A DNA stretch of 52,445 bases from Nocardia uniformis NBRC 13702 (lineage in GTDB: Bacteria > Actinomycetota > Actinomycetes > Mycobacteriales > Mycobacteriaceae). Each line of letters starts with the position of its first letter. Positions within the stretch are counted from its first letter, which is position 1. The notes under the pieces were generated by a model that did not search any database, had not been told where the DNA came from, and saw only the letters and a list, made by a program, of their open reading frames with translations. The DNA is taken from contig NZ_BDCE01000055.1 of assembly GCF_001613345.1 (NCBI RefSeq), forward strand, positions 1-52,445. The letters are read 5' to 3'. The position numbers were made by a program, and so were the translations under genes. Shown here one piece after another: positions 9,489 to 17,008 of this stretch.

Positions 9489-9655
9489 GGACCTCGGGAT
9501 ACAAGGCGATCGGTGTCTCCGCGGCGACGGTCAGCAAATGGCTGGGCCGGTCATCCGAAACACCAGGCGGCCCAGGGCGTCCCGACCGTCAAGACCTACC
9601 CCACCAGATAGTCGATCCGTGCCTCGCCAGCGATACCGCACCCGTTCTGGTGTAG
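9485..9655 (+). CDS. Possible small protein coupled to the transfer operon
   Basis: 56 codons starting at an ATG that overlaps the preceding stop (ATGA). The sequence contains GVSAATVSKWLGR, which resembles a recognition helix of a short helix-turn-helix, but no full HTH domain fits in the length and no ribosome binding site is evident. It may be a small coupled gene or the remnant of a longer regulator. Low confidence. Confidence 0.25.
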   Translation: MRTSGYKAIGVSAATVSKWLGRSSETPGGPGRPDRQDLPHQIVDPCLASDTAPVLV

Positions 9656-9687
9656 TGATAGTCGTCGCCGGCGCACAATGACCGGTC

Positions 9688-11028
9688 ATGGGGATCATGC
9701 TCCGCACTCGGACAGTCCTGCGCCGCACCCGGGCGGCGGTGGGGCGGATACCGCTGCTGGTCGCGGTGATCCTGGCCGTGGCCGGAGGTTTGGCCATCGC
9801 TGCGGGCGCGGGATGGGTCGCGGTGGTGGTACTGGGCACCAAGGATGAACCGGCCGCACCGCTGGATATCACCAAGGTCGCGCTCGTGGTGGCCGGTGGT
9901 GTGGGTGGTGCGGTCGCTCTGGTCGTGGCCTACCGCCGTCAACGCGATCTGGAATCGGCGCGGTTCATCGAGCGATTCGGCGCGGCCGCCACCCAGCTCG
10001 GCTCCCCTTACACCGCGGTCCGGATCGCGGGCGTGTACGCCATGGCCGTCGTCGCCGACGAATCAGCCGGTGACCGACGCCAACAGTGCATCGATGTCCT
10101 GTGCGGCTACTTGCGCTTGCCCTACGACGCCGCCCACGGCGGCTCCGGGCGCACGAAACTGGTGACAAAGAACGTAGTCCAGCGCGACGCGGTGAGTCGA
10201 GATGTCGAGGTAGAGCAGGAAGAACACACCGAGTACCGGCAGAACGACAAGGTCGTCCGCCAAACCATCGTCCGTGTAATCGCCGCACATCTGCGTGAGC
10301 ACGACAACAGTTGGTCGACCCACGATTTCGACTTCACCGCCGCCCACCTCGAAGAATTCGACTTCCGTAATGTGGCGTTGTCCGGTCACACTTGGTTCGA
10401 GAGCGCGACGTTCTCCGGCCCCGCCAATTTCAGCGGGGCGACGTTCTCCGGCAGTGCCACTTTCAGCGAGGCGACGTTCTCTGGCACCGCCTGGTTCGTC
10501 AAGGCGACGTTTTCCGGCCCCGCCAGGTTCAGCGGAGCGACGTTCTCCGACACCGCTGATTTCGACTGCGCGACGTTCTCCGGCAGGGCCGAGTTCGGCG
10601 GGGCGACGTTCTCCGGCAGTGCCGAGTTCGGCGACGCGACGTTCTCCGGCAGGGCCGGGTTCGTCTGGGCGACGTTCTCCGACACCGCTGATTTCGACAA
10701 GGCAACGCTCTCTGACACCGCCTGGTTCATCGAGACGACGTTTTCCGGCCCCGCCAGGTTCGTCGAGACGACGTTCTCCGGCACCGCCCTCTTCAGCGAG
10801 ACGACGTTTTCCGGCCCCGCCACGTTCGACAACGTGGAATTTGCAGCAGCTGGGACCACGGATGCGGTGGTCTCCTTCCGCCACGCAGATTTCGGGTCCA
10901 GTCCCGTTACTTTCGATCAACCCCGACAGTGGGGACCACCCGCTCCCATCTTTGACTGGGACGCTGATCCGAGCACCAAACCGGCCAATATCCTCACCAC
11001 GCCGTGGCCCCCGACTCCAGTTACGTGA
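9688..11028 (+). CDS. Membrane-anchored pentapeptide-repeat protein
   Basis: 446 aa. Two transmembrane segments are visible (about 22-50 and 64-82). A cytoplasmic linker follows, with FIERFGAAATQLGS and AVRIAGVYAMAVVADE, a pattern common to actinobacterial pentapeptide-repeat membrane proteins. From about residue 228 to 380 there is a regular right-handed beta-helix array: Phe at the centre of every five residues and Ala two before it, mostly as decapeptide units of the type ATFSGxAxFx. Known proteins of this class can bind or mimic DNA (quinolone-resistance type) or serve as scaffolds; none of these roles is shown here. It starts 33 bases after the possible small gene and outside the tight operon, so it is probably the first cargo gene. 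Confidence 0.8.
   Translation: MGIMLRTRTVLRRTRAAVGRIPLLVAVILAVAGGLAIAAGAGWVAVVVLGTKDEPAAPLDITKVALVVAGGVGGAVALVVAYRRQRDLESARFIERFGAAATQLGSPYTAVRIAGVYAMAVVADESAGDRRQQCIDVLCGYLRLPYDAAHGGSGRTKLVTKNVVQRDAVSRDVEVEQEEHTEYRQNDKVVRQTIVRVIAAHLREHDNSWSTHDFDFTAAHLEEFDFRNVALSGHTWFESATFSGPANFSGATFSGSATFSEATFSGTAWFVKATFSGPARFSGATFSDTADFDCATFSGRAEFGGATFSGSAEFGDATFSGRAGFVWATFSDTADFDKATLSDTAWFIETTFSGPARFVETTFSGTALFSETTFSGPATFDNVEFAAAGTTDAVVSFRHADFGSSPVTFDQPRQWGPPAPIFDWDADPSTKPANILTTPWPPTPVT
10405..10830 (+). repeat. 30-bp tandem repeat array inside the pentapeptide gene
   Basis: About fourteen units built around GCGACGTTCTCCGGC repeat every 30 bases, encoding the ATFSG decapeptides. Unit identity at the DNA level is high enough that the reverse strand also stays open and encodes a repeated PENVA motif, a by-product of the periodic sequence. 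Such arrays expand and contract by slippage or recombination. Confidence 0.8.
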
Positions 11029-11184
11029 GTACCGGAATCCACCGAATCCGAGAGCAACAGGCTCGGCCGCGTACCGCCAACGAAGCCCGCATAGAGCGCC
11101 CCACCGGGCCCCGCCGCGCCCACACGATGGTGTCGGTGAGCGCGGATACGATGGTGCAGCAATTCCTTTCGACCTATAGGAGGC

Positions 11185-11247
11185 ATGGTGCAGGTGGGCT
11201 CGGTGGCGAAGGTGATTCCGCTGGGGATCTTCGATCCCTTCAAGTAA
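11185..11247 (+). CDS. Possible 20-residue peptide gene
   Basis: An ATG preceded by AGGAGG with a one-base gap plus C (AGGAGGC ATG) opens a 20-codon frame ending TAA; the peptide is VQVGSVAKVIPLGIFDPFK after the Met. It sits alone in a 427-base gap between the pentapeptide gene and the convergent kinase gene. The spacing of the ribosome binding site is short but the match is perfect. It could be a leader peptide, a peptide signal, or chance. Confidence 0.3.
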   Translation: MVQVGSVAKVIPLGIFDPFK

Positions 11248-11455
11248 GCGAGCAAACGCTGGTGAGAGGGCCACCGACAAGGAGCCGGTCACCGAACCGA
11301 GCCGACAGCCGGCCACGCACGCCAGACGCGCCACCAGCCGATAGAACGTGCGCTCCGGCGGCAGCGGCGGTGCCGCTGGTCACGATGGACACCCATGCCA
11401 CCGACGGCGACGATCTGGTGAAACACATTGATACCAGGGATAGCACCGCCCTCAG
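11248..11455. other. Intergenic stretch, nothing supported
   Basis: Between the possible 20-residue peptide and the convergent kinase gene I see no credible start with a ribosome binding site and no hairpin followed by a T run. Confidence 0.5.
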
Positions 11456-11986
11456 TCAGGGTGTAGTGACCGGCGGACGGGTGAGCGCCCAGGCACCACG
11501 GATGTCACGGTCGATCCGGTCGACGACGGCCTCCAGGCTCCAAGTGGCGTCGATGCGGACTTCGTCGACGAACAGCAGCGGCTGCCATCCGTGGTACCAC
11601 TGCGCCATCTGTTCGGGCGTGAACTCCTGAGACTGGGCCCGGCCGGCATGTCGACGGAGGGTTTCTTCGAACGAGAGATCGAAGCAGTAGTGCAGCACAT
11701 GCGCTGCGGAAGCGGTCAGTCGTTCGAGCATGCGGCCGTAGCGGTCGGCATCAAGGATGCCTTCCACGATCACGATCAGGCCATGAGCCAGGCCGAAAGC
11801 GGCGATGTGCTCGATGAGATCGCCATTGACTGCGGTGGGGGTATCGAGTTCCCGCAGCATGTGCCGTCTGACTGTATCCTGCGAGACGACAAGGCAGGAG
11901 GCGCGCGGAAACCGTTGCTGCACCGCCCGGGAGACCGTCGATTTGCCGGAGCCGGAGTTACCGCGAATCACGACGAGGACACTCAC
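11456..11986 (-). CDS. P-loop small-molecule or nucleotide kinase (AAA_33/zeta-like)
   Basis: 176 aa. Walker A is GNSGSGKST (9-17), then SQDTVRRHMLRE and VIVEGILDADRYGRML, the layout of zeta-toxin-like and AAA_33 kinases that phosphorylate small molecules or nucleotide sugars. The length fits a stand-alone kinase domain. The start overlaps the stop of the NUDIX gene (ATGA at 11983-11986), so both proteins are made together. In actinobacteria such NUDIX-kinase pairs are common but their substrates are mostly unknown. No antitoxin-like partner is present, which argues against a classical zeta toxin. Confidence 0.75.
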   Translation of the reverse strand: MSVLVVIRGNSGSGKSTVSRAVQQRFPRASCLVVSQDTVRRHMLRELDTPTAVNGDLIEHIAAFGLAHGLIVIVEGILDADRYGRMLERLTASAAHVLHYCFDLSFEETLRRHAGRAQSQEFTPEQMAQWYHGWQPLLFVDEVRIDATWSLEAVVDRIDRDIRGAWALTRPPVTTP

Positions 11987-12558
11987 ACGTGGGCCTCCGG
12001 CTGCAGCACGCTGTCGAGCTTGCGCACGAATCGAGGCAGGTGGGGATCGGTCTCAGGCAGCCCGTACGGGTCGAGATCCCACCACCGGCCACCGTCGAAC
12101 TCCGCGGGGTCGAGCGGGTACTGGCGGGCACGATCGCCCCGGACCACATGCCACAGTGAGACATCGACATGACCCGCGGTCCGCCCGACGGTGGTGGTCC
12201 TGGTGAGAAACAACGGTTCCTCTCCCACCACGTCGAGCACGGGATCGATACCGAGTTCCTCGCCGGCTTCGCGCCGGGCCGCTGTCAACGGATGCTCGCC
12301 GGGCTCGACATGCCCGCCCATCGGAAGATGCAGCCCTGCCATCCGGTGCCGCCCGAGATACACACCGCGCGCGTCAGGGTCGACCAGCACCACATAGGCA
12401 ACCAGATGTTGTGACGGGGTCGCCGGTGTGGCTCGCCGGAAGATGTCATCGGTCGTCTCGAGCCAGTCCAACGTCATTGCGATATGGCGGTGTTCGAGAT
12501 CATCGTAGGGAGAGATACCCGCGACGATGTCCGCGACGACCGCAGTGGCAGGCTGCAT
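11983..12558 (-). CDS. NUDIX hydrolase
   Basis: 191 aa from the ATG at 12558. The complete Nudix box GHVEPGEHPLTAARREAGEELGI spans about residues 82-104 and keeps every catalytic residue of the GX5EX7REUXEEXGU pattern. The frame is open further upstream to 12702, but that extension is the reverse of a DUF397 remnant, so the internal ATG is preferred although its ribosome binding site is weak. NUDIX enzymes cleave nucleoside diphosphates linked to another moiety. Coupled to the downstream kinase by ATGA, suggesting that the two act on the same metabolite. Confidence 0.75.
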   Translation of the reverse strand: MQPATAVVADIVAGISPYDDLEHRHIAMTLDWLETTDDIFRRATPATPSQHLVAYVVLVDPDARGVYLGRHRMAGLHLPMGGHVEPGEHPLTAARREAGEELGIDPVLDVVGEEPLFLTRTTTVGRTAGHVDVSLWHVVRGDRARQYPLDPAEFDGGRWWDLDPYGLPETDPHLPRFVRKLDSVLQPEAHV

Positions 12559-12627
12559 AGCGGCGGATGCTACTCGGACAGTCCGACAAGTCCGTCCGAG
12601 CGACCCGACCTGACCCGCACCGCCGAT

Positions 12628-12742
12628 ACGACTGCAGTTGTCATCTCGACCGGTGCCGCCCAGGGGGTTGGTATTCAACGCGGACGAATGGGACGCATTC
12701 ATGAAGGGCGCCGGGAACGGCGAGTTCGACCTACGTTCGTAG
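12628..12742 (+). pseudogene. Remnant of a DUF397 gene
   Basis: The frame ending at 12742 reads VFNADEWDAFMKGAGNGEF, almost the same as the C-terminus of the intact DUF397 protein at 15296-15631 (VYNADEWDAFMKGIANGEF). Upstream, the similarity continues in another frame (ISTGAAQG against DASATVAAQG), so a base has been lost near 12660-12668. The rest of the gene and any start are missing. It is a decayed second copy. Confidence 0.6.
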
Positions 12743-12881
12743 TGCTGCTAATCCATCGGATAGAACCGTTATCGGGCTACTCAGTTTGGACCCTCACATC
12801 AGCAATTGTGCCATCCTTCGGGCAGTGACCGGGGCCGGAGCAATCCGTACGCGAACGCTGGGTGATGAGTTATCCTGCAAG

Positions 12882-13064
12882 TCACGGCATTTGGAGAGTA
12901 GTTGCGGCAATCACCCGGCAGTCGTCGTGGGGATGATCGCGGTGAATTCGGTGCAGTTGCTTGGCACGATGCACGGTCAGGGCCAGCAGTTCGACATGGC
13001 AGAGTACCTCGGCCAGTTCGCTGTCGGCGGCAATGAACATGTTGGTGTGCGCAGGCTCGGACAT
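12882..13064 (-). CDS. Small hypothetical protein
   Basis: 60 codons. The frame is open further upstream, but the ATG at 13064 has CAGGAG seven bases before it, so this start is preferred. The protein is helical with the stretch ELAEVLCHVELLALTVHRAKQ and several His residues near the end. No family recognised. It belongs to a run of small - strand genes. Confidence 0.45.
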   Translation of the reverse strand: MSEPAHTNMFIAADSELAEVLCHVELLALTVHRAKQLHRIHRDHPHDDCRVIAATTLQMP

Positions 13065-13173
13065 CGGGCACTCCTGACCGGGGTATGGCTCAGATTCTCT
13101 AGTGGGTTCATCAAATGCGGTGACATTGGCCGCGAACGGCAGCTGGCATTGATCTGACGATATTCGGGAGCCG

Positions 13174-13395
13174 CTAGTAAATGGCGGGCAATCCGGTTGG
13201 TGGCGATTTGTGGCCGGTGCAGTTGGCTTCAATCCGTTCGCGTTCGATACGCGCGGTGATATTCCGTACCGTCCAGCGGTCTTGTGACCGTGGTGAATGA
13301 ACGCGGGTTGCCGCCATGAACGAGAAGAGACCCCATGCCGCCAGACCGCCGATACTGAGGCCGCTCAGGAACGTCGAAACCGCTGTGAACATCAC
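13174..13395 (-). CDS. Small membrane protein
   Basis: 73 aa. GGAGGG lies six bases before the ATG. One transmembrane helix is clear at about residues 5-29 (FLSGLSIGGLAAWGLFSFMA), followed by a basic tail rich in Arg. No family recognised; topology suggests the tail is cytoplasmic. It may be co-transcribed with the small gene downstream. Confidence 0.5.
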   Translation of the reverse strand: MMFTAVSTFLSGLSIGGLAAWGLFSFMAATRVHSPRSQDRWTVRNITARIERERIEANCTGHKSPPTGLPAIY

Positions 13396-13483
13396 ACCCT
13401 CCTGTGTTGAGAACTACTGTCGAGCAATGCAATTGACGGATAGCTCAAGTTGAGCTGATCTGGAGATGAACCGATCGGGGATT

Positions 13484-13906
13484 TCATTGCGCATAAGGCA
13501 ATCGCCGCCGCCCGCAGCTGATCTCGTCCTTGAGGTCTTCATAGCCGACGGCCAATTCCGCCAACCGCTCCCAGGAATCCCACAGCTCCACTTCTGCGGT
13601 GCTGGTCAGCGCCGCGTTAGCGGATGCGGTGAACTTTGCCAACCGGTCGATCACCGTGCCCATGGTCTCGGTATGCAGTCGGGCGCAACCGAGGGCCGGT
13701 GGCAGCTCACGCGCAATCCACTGATCGATGTCGCGCACGAGCGCCGTTCTCCGCTGATCAGTCGTCGTCCGCATGGATTCGTCAGCATCCAGTAGTTGCT
13801 GGTGGATCTTGGACAACTCGCAGGCCCAACGCAGTAACGGGTGGGCGCACTCAGTATCGCCACGGCACGCCGCCAGCATCCGGTTCTTCGAGGGGAACGG
13901 CTCCAT
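13484..13906 (-). CDS. DUF4254 domain protein
   Basis: 140 aa. The sequence has HPLLRWACELSKIHQQL, ERDI-type 'VRDIDQWIARELPP', RLHTETMGTVIDRLA and WERLAELAVGYEDL, which I recognise as the DUF4254 pattern seen in Nocardia and relatives. It is all-helical with no catalytic motif. A GGGAGGAG box precedes the ATG, and the start overlaps the upstream frame's stop by one base (TGATG), so it is the second gene of a short operon. The function of the family is unknown. Confidence 0.7.
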   Translation of the reverse strand: MEPFPSKNRMLAACRGDTECAHPLLRWACELSKIHQQLLDADESMRTTTDQRRTALVRDIDQWIARELPPALGCARLHTETMGTVIDRLAKFTASANAALTSTAEVELWDSWERLAELAVGYEDLKDEISCGRRRLPYAQ

Positions 13907-14252
13907 CAGAGCTCCTCCCGCTGACCTACCGTCGGTGCACCCGGCATCGTGAGGATCCGGTACCCCTGAGCCCCTGGTTCGGATACGAACAAGGCTCTGT
14001 CGTGACGACCGCGTTCACGCATGCAGTGCCGGATCACCTCGAGAACCGAGGTCCCCACCGAACGTTTCGAGCATTCATCTCGGTCTTCACCAGGCGGCCC
14101 AGCTCTGCGGGCATGGTGAAGGCGGCGAGTGTTGGGGTGGCTTTGGCGATTATGTGCCCGCAGGACTTGGCCGTCACGGGCAGTCCACATTGCTGGCGGT
14201 AATAGTCAGATCTAGATTCCGGTGTATCGGCAGCGCCGGTCGGTAGGCTCAT
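13906..14252 (-). pseudogene. Frameshifted small nocardial protein upstream of the DUF4254 gene
   Basis: An ATG at 14252 with GAGG before it opens a 72-codon frame (14034-14252) with YYRQQCGLPVTAKSCGHI and AFTMPAELGRLV, a pattern I associate with a nocardial family of unknown function of about 130-150 aa. That frame stops at 14034. Another frame over the same end continues with LEVIRHCMRERGRHDRALF and runs to the TGATG overlap with the DUF4254 start. The neat junction with the next gene suggests the two frames were once one gene that suffered a one-base shift near 14040. It could also be two short overlapping genes. Confidence 0.45.
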
Positions 14253-14324
14253 CGTTCCTCGATCCCCATCGGAAACAGCTGAAACAACTAGATGTAGCGA
14301 GGTGTTGTGCAGATCACACGATAC

Positions 14325-14345
14325 GCCTAGTTGTAACAACTAGGC
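14325..14345. promoter_or_regulatory. Palindromic operator candidate
   Basis: GCCTAGTTG-taa-CAACTAGGC is a perfect 9-bp inverted repeat with a 3-bp centre. A further half site AACAACTAG lies at 14283-14291, 52 bases away. Both lie between the divergent start codons at 14252 and 14422, so a regulator, perhaps the adjacent XRE protein, could control both directions. Confidence 0.5.
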
Positions 14346-14421
14346 AATACGTGTCGCGATACCTCTGCGGGTGCATGCGCTGCGGTACGGTATTGGCGGT
14401 TCATTCGCAGGAAGGATCGAG

Positions 14422-15291
14422 ATGACAGGGACGTCTCCCACGGTCGCCAACTGGGAGTTGATGCTGCGTATCCGCAATCGGGCCGACGAGCGCGGAGTGA
14501 AAACAGGGGTGATCGCGAAGGCCCTCGACGTCAGCCAGCAGTACTGGTCGGCGCTCACGCGAGGAAGAGGCACCCTTAGCGAAGACAAACTGAAGATCTT
14601 GATGAACCTGCTCGAATTCGACGCCGACGAGCAAACCGAGTTGCTGGCGCTGCGAGACATCGCGAAGGGACGCAGCCCCTTCGCCGAGTACTCAGCGTTG
14701 TTCAACGAACACCTTATGAGGTTCTACGGCCTGGAAGCCGGAGCACAAAGCATTCGAAGTTTCGAGAACGGCGTGATTCCCGGCCTCCTGCAAACCGAGG
14801 ACTACATCCGCGTCTTGATGAAGGCCAGCGTGACTACGGGTCGGCCGACAGAGGTCGAGCAGCGCGTCAGCGCGCGACGGCGCCGACAGCAGCGGCTCGA
14901 CGGCCCCGATCCGCTCGAACTGTCAGTAGTGATGGGGGAAGCTGCGCTGATGTACCAAGTCGGCAGCGAGGAAGTGCAGCGCCAGCAGCTTCAGCACCTG
15001 ATCGCGCTCGCCGAAGAACATACCGATACGCTTGATATACGTGTCATCCCGTACTCCGCTGGCGGAGCGATCGCCAGTCTCAACTCCGCGACGTTCCACT
15101 TGCTCGATTTTCAGAGCGCCCGACTGCCGACAGTGGGGTGGGTCGAATCCGCCGCCTACGGCGAGATCGCTGATGATCCCAAGCGCGTCACTGCCCTCGA
15201 CTATCTGTACAACCAGATCCAGACGATCGCGCTCAACCGAAAGCAATCACTCGACGTAATCCATCGCGTCGCGAGCCAGCAGATAAGGTAA
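14422..15291 (+). CDS. XRE-family regulator with DUF5753 domain
   Basis: 289 aa from the ATG at 14422, which follows GGAAGG; a GTG at 14371 is possible but poorer. An N-terminal helix-turn-helix spans about residues 8-65 (GVIAKALDVSQQYWSALTRG is the recognition region). The rest fits DUF5753, with VIPGLLQTEDYIRVLM, QRVSARRRRQQRL and a C-terminal segment YLYNQIQTIAL. It is followed by a DUF397 gene four bases later, the classical actinobacterial pair in which the small protein modulates or antagonises the DNA-binding partner. Known relatives act in development and secondary metabolism; the target here is unknown. Confidence 0.85.
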   Translation: MTGTSPTVANWELMLRIRNRADERGVKTGVIAKALDVSQQYWSALTRGRGTLSEDKLKILMNLLEFDADEQTELLALRDIAKGRSPFAEYSALFNEHLMRFYGLEAGAQSIRSFENGVIPGLLQTEDYIRVLMKASVTTGRPTEVEQRVSARRRRQQRLDGPDPLELSVVMGEAALMYQVGSEEVQRQQLQHLIALAEEHTDTLDIRVIPYSAGGAIASLNSATFHLLDFQSARLPTVGWVESAAYGEIADDPKRVTALDYLYNQIQTIALNRKQSLDVIHRVASQQIR

Positions 15292-15295
15292 CCCT

Positions 15296-15631
15296 GTGAG
15301 CACCAACTTCTACAAGTCCACCTTCAGCGGCGGAGACCAGACCTGTGTTGAGGTCGCTCATACCAGCGGCGCGGTGCTCATCCGCGACAGCAAGTACAAC
15401 GGCCCCGCTAACGAGCAGCCTATCATCTCGATTCCGACCCTGCTGTGGCCACCGTTGCTCGACCTGGCCTTGAGCAACGAATCTGGTGCGGTAGGCAATG
15501 CGACAATCACAGTCCACTCTGACGCGAGCGCAACCGTCGCGGCACAAGGTATTGCCTTGGTGTACAACGCAGATGAATGGGATGCATTCATGAAGGGCAT
15601 CGCGAACGGCGAGTTCTATCGGCGTTCCTAG
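15296..15631 (+). CDS. DUF397 protein
   Basis: 111 aa; GTG start four bases after the XRE gene stop. The N-terminus has FYKSTFSGGDQTCVEVAH and VLIRDSKYNGP, and the C-terminus YNADEWDAFMKGIANGEF, both typical of DUF397. The protein is about 45 residues longer than most members because of an insert between the two halves, including a hydrophobic stretch PTLLWPPLLDLAL. DUF397 proteins bind or antagonise their XRE partner. A decayed copy of the C-terminal half lies at 12628-12742. Confidence 0.8.
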   Translation: MSTNFYKSTFSGGDQTCVEVAHTSGAVLIRDSKYNGPANEQPIISIPTLLWPPLLDLALSNESGAVGNATITVHSDASATVAAQGIALVYNADEWDAFMKGIANGEFYRRS

Positions 15632-15689
15632 TTGCGCGGTGGCCTCCGGCCGTAGGCGAACTCCGCCAGCGCTGCGGCCTATCGTCGAG

Positions 15690-16970
15690 TCAGATCCTCA
15701 CGATGCTTGGCCCGCTGAGCTTTCCACGGGTATCGAGCACTGCGGCGCACGCCGCGATGATCGGATCCGCATCGGTAGCGCGGTGGTGTTGAAGGAATAT
15801 TGCCAAGTCGTGGTGTTGCGATAGATCTGACGGCGGCACGGCCCTGTCATCTACGGTCCACGCCGAAACGTGGGGGTCGTTGTAACTGACATAGGCTCCA
15901 GATTCGAGAAGTAACCGGGCGATCGGACAGGCAGGCGTTTCGCGTAAGTCGGCGACGTCGGGTTTGTAGGTGATACCGACGAGAATGATCCGCGCCAAAG
16001 CCGGTGCGATTTCGTGCGCACTCAGCACAGCATGCGCACGCTGGGCGACGTGGTGCGGCATGCGTTGGTTGATTTCATGTGCGGTTTCGATGAGTTGCGC
16101 TGGGCGACCGAGTTGCGTACGGACGGCGGTGGTCAGGTAGACGGGGTCGACCGGGATGCAGTGGCCGCCGACGCCGGGGCCGGGGGTGAACGCTTGGAAG
16201 TCATAGGGTTTCGAGCTCGCGCATCGGATGACGTCCCACACATCGACGCCGAGATCGCCGCAGACCATTGCGATTTCGTTGACCAGCGCGATATTGACGT
16301 TGAGATAGATATTCTCAAGCAGCTTCGCCATCTCTGCTTCACGCAATCCGGCCGCGACAACAACGGTATCGACCACCGTGCGGTAGAAGTCCGCGGCACG
16401 CACGGTGCAGGCCGGGGTGAGACCGGCGACGACCTTCGGGGTATCGCGCAAACGATGGCTCGGGTTTCCGGGCTGGATGCGCTCGGGTGAGTAGGCCAGC
16501 GCGACGTCGTCCCCGATCGTAAGGCCGGATTCGGCCAGGATCGGGGCCACGACGTCCTGGGTCGTTCCGGGGTGAGTCGTGGATTCCAGGACGACCAGCA
16601 TGCCCGCCCGCAGATGGTCGCGCACCGTGCGGGCTGCGGCTTCGATCGCAGTCAGATCGGGAAGTCCGGCACTCAAAGGTGTTGGCACGCAGAGCACGAC
16701 GGTGTCGGCTGTACCGAGCACTGAGGGGTCAGTAGTCGCGACGAATCCACGGTCGAGCAGTTCGGTCAGCTCGATGGTGGTGAGGCTGTCGGGCGGCGGA
16801 ATAGTGTTTTTGATCGCCTCCACGCGCATCGGGTTGATGTCGAGTCCGATCACCTGGTGGCCGGCACGTACAGATTCCTGGCACAGGTTCATCCCGACGT
16901 AGCCGACACCCATGACGACCAATTTCTGGCCAGGAGTGACTGCGGGCGATGTGCTTTCGGCGATCGCCAT
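15690..16970 (-). CDS. UDP-sugar 6-dehydrogenase (UDP-glucose or UDP-ManNAc type)
   Basis: 426 aa from the ATG at 16970 behind a GGAAAGGGAAG box. The NAD-binding motif GVGYVG is at 21-26, VVLCVPTPL near 91, Lys217 lies in KLLENIYLNVNIALVNEI and the catalytic Cys271 in GPGVGGHCIPVDP. The C-terminal UDP-binding domain has GITYKPDVADLRETPA. The enzyme oxidises the C6 alcohol of a UDP-sugar to a carboxylate with two NAD+. It follows the GT2 gene by 38 bases and ends the valS-led operon. Whether UDP-glucose or UDP-N-acetylmannosamine is the substrate cannot be settled from sequence. A 44-bp scrap of a homologous gene lies at 25910-25953. Confidence 0.85.
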   Translation of the reverse strand: MAIAESTSPAVTPGQKLVVMGVGYVGMNLCQESVRAGHQVIGLDINPMRVEAIKNTIPPPDSLTTIELTELLDRGFVATTDPSVLGTADTVVLCVPTPLSAGLPDLTAIEAAARTVRDHLRAGMLVVLESTTHPGTTQDVVAPILAESGLTIGDDVALAYSPERIQPGNPSHRLRDTPKVVAGLTPACTVRAADFYRTVVDTVVVAAGLREAEMAKLLENIYLNVNIALVNEIAMVCGDLGVDVWDVIRCASSKPYDFQAFTPGPGVGGHCIPVDPVYLTTAVRTQLGRPAQLIETAHEINQRMPHHVAQRAHAVLSAHEIAPALARIILVGITYKPDVADLRETPACPIARLLLESGAYVSYNDPHVSAWTVDDRAVPPSDLSQHHDLAIFLQHHRATDADPIIAACAAVLDTRGKLSGPSIVRI

Positions 16971-17008
16971 CGGTACTTCCCTTTCCTCTGGCCACGGGCG
17001 TGGGGCGT

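Noticed and set aside
10386..10859. Antisense frame over the pentapeptide array with PENVA repeats
   Set aside because: It arises from the 30-bp periodicity of the sense gene, which has a proper fold pattern and N-terminal domain; the antisense frame has no upstream signals.
10063..11334. 423-codon - strand frame opposite the pentapeptide gene
   Set aside because: No start signals and repetitive Gly/Arg composition caused by the repeat array.
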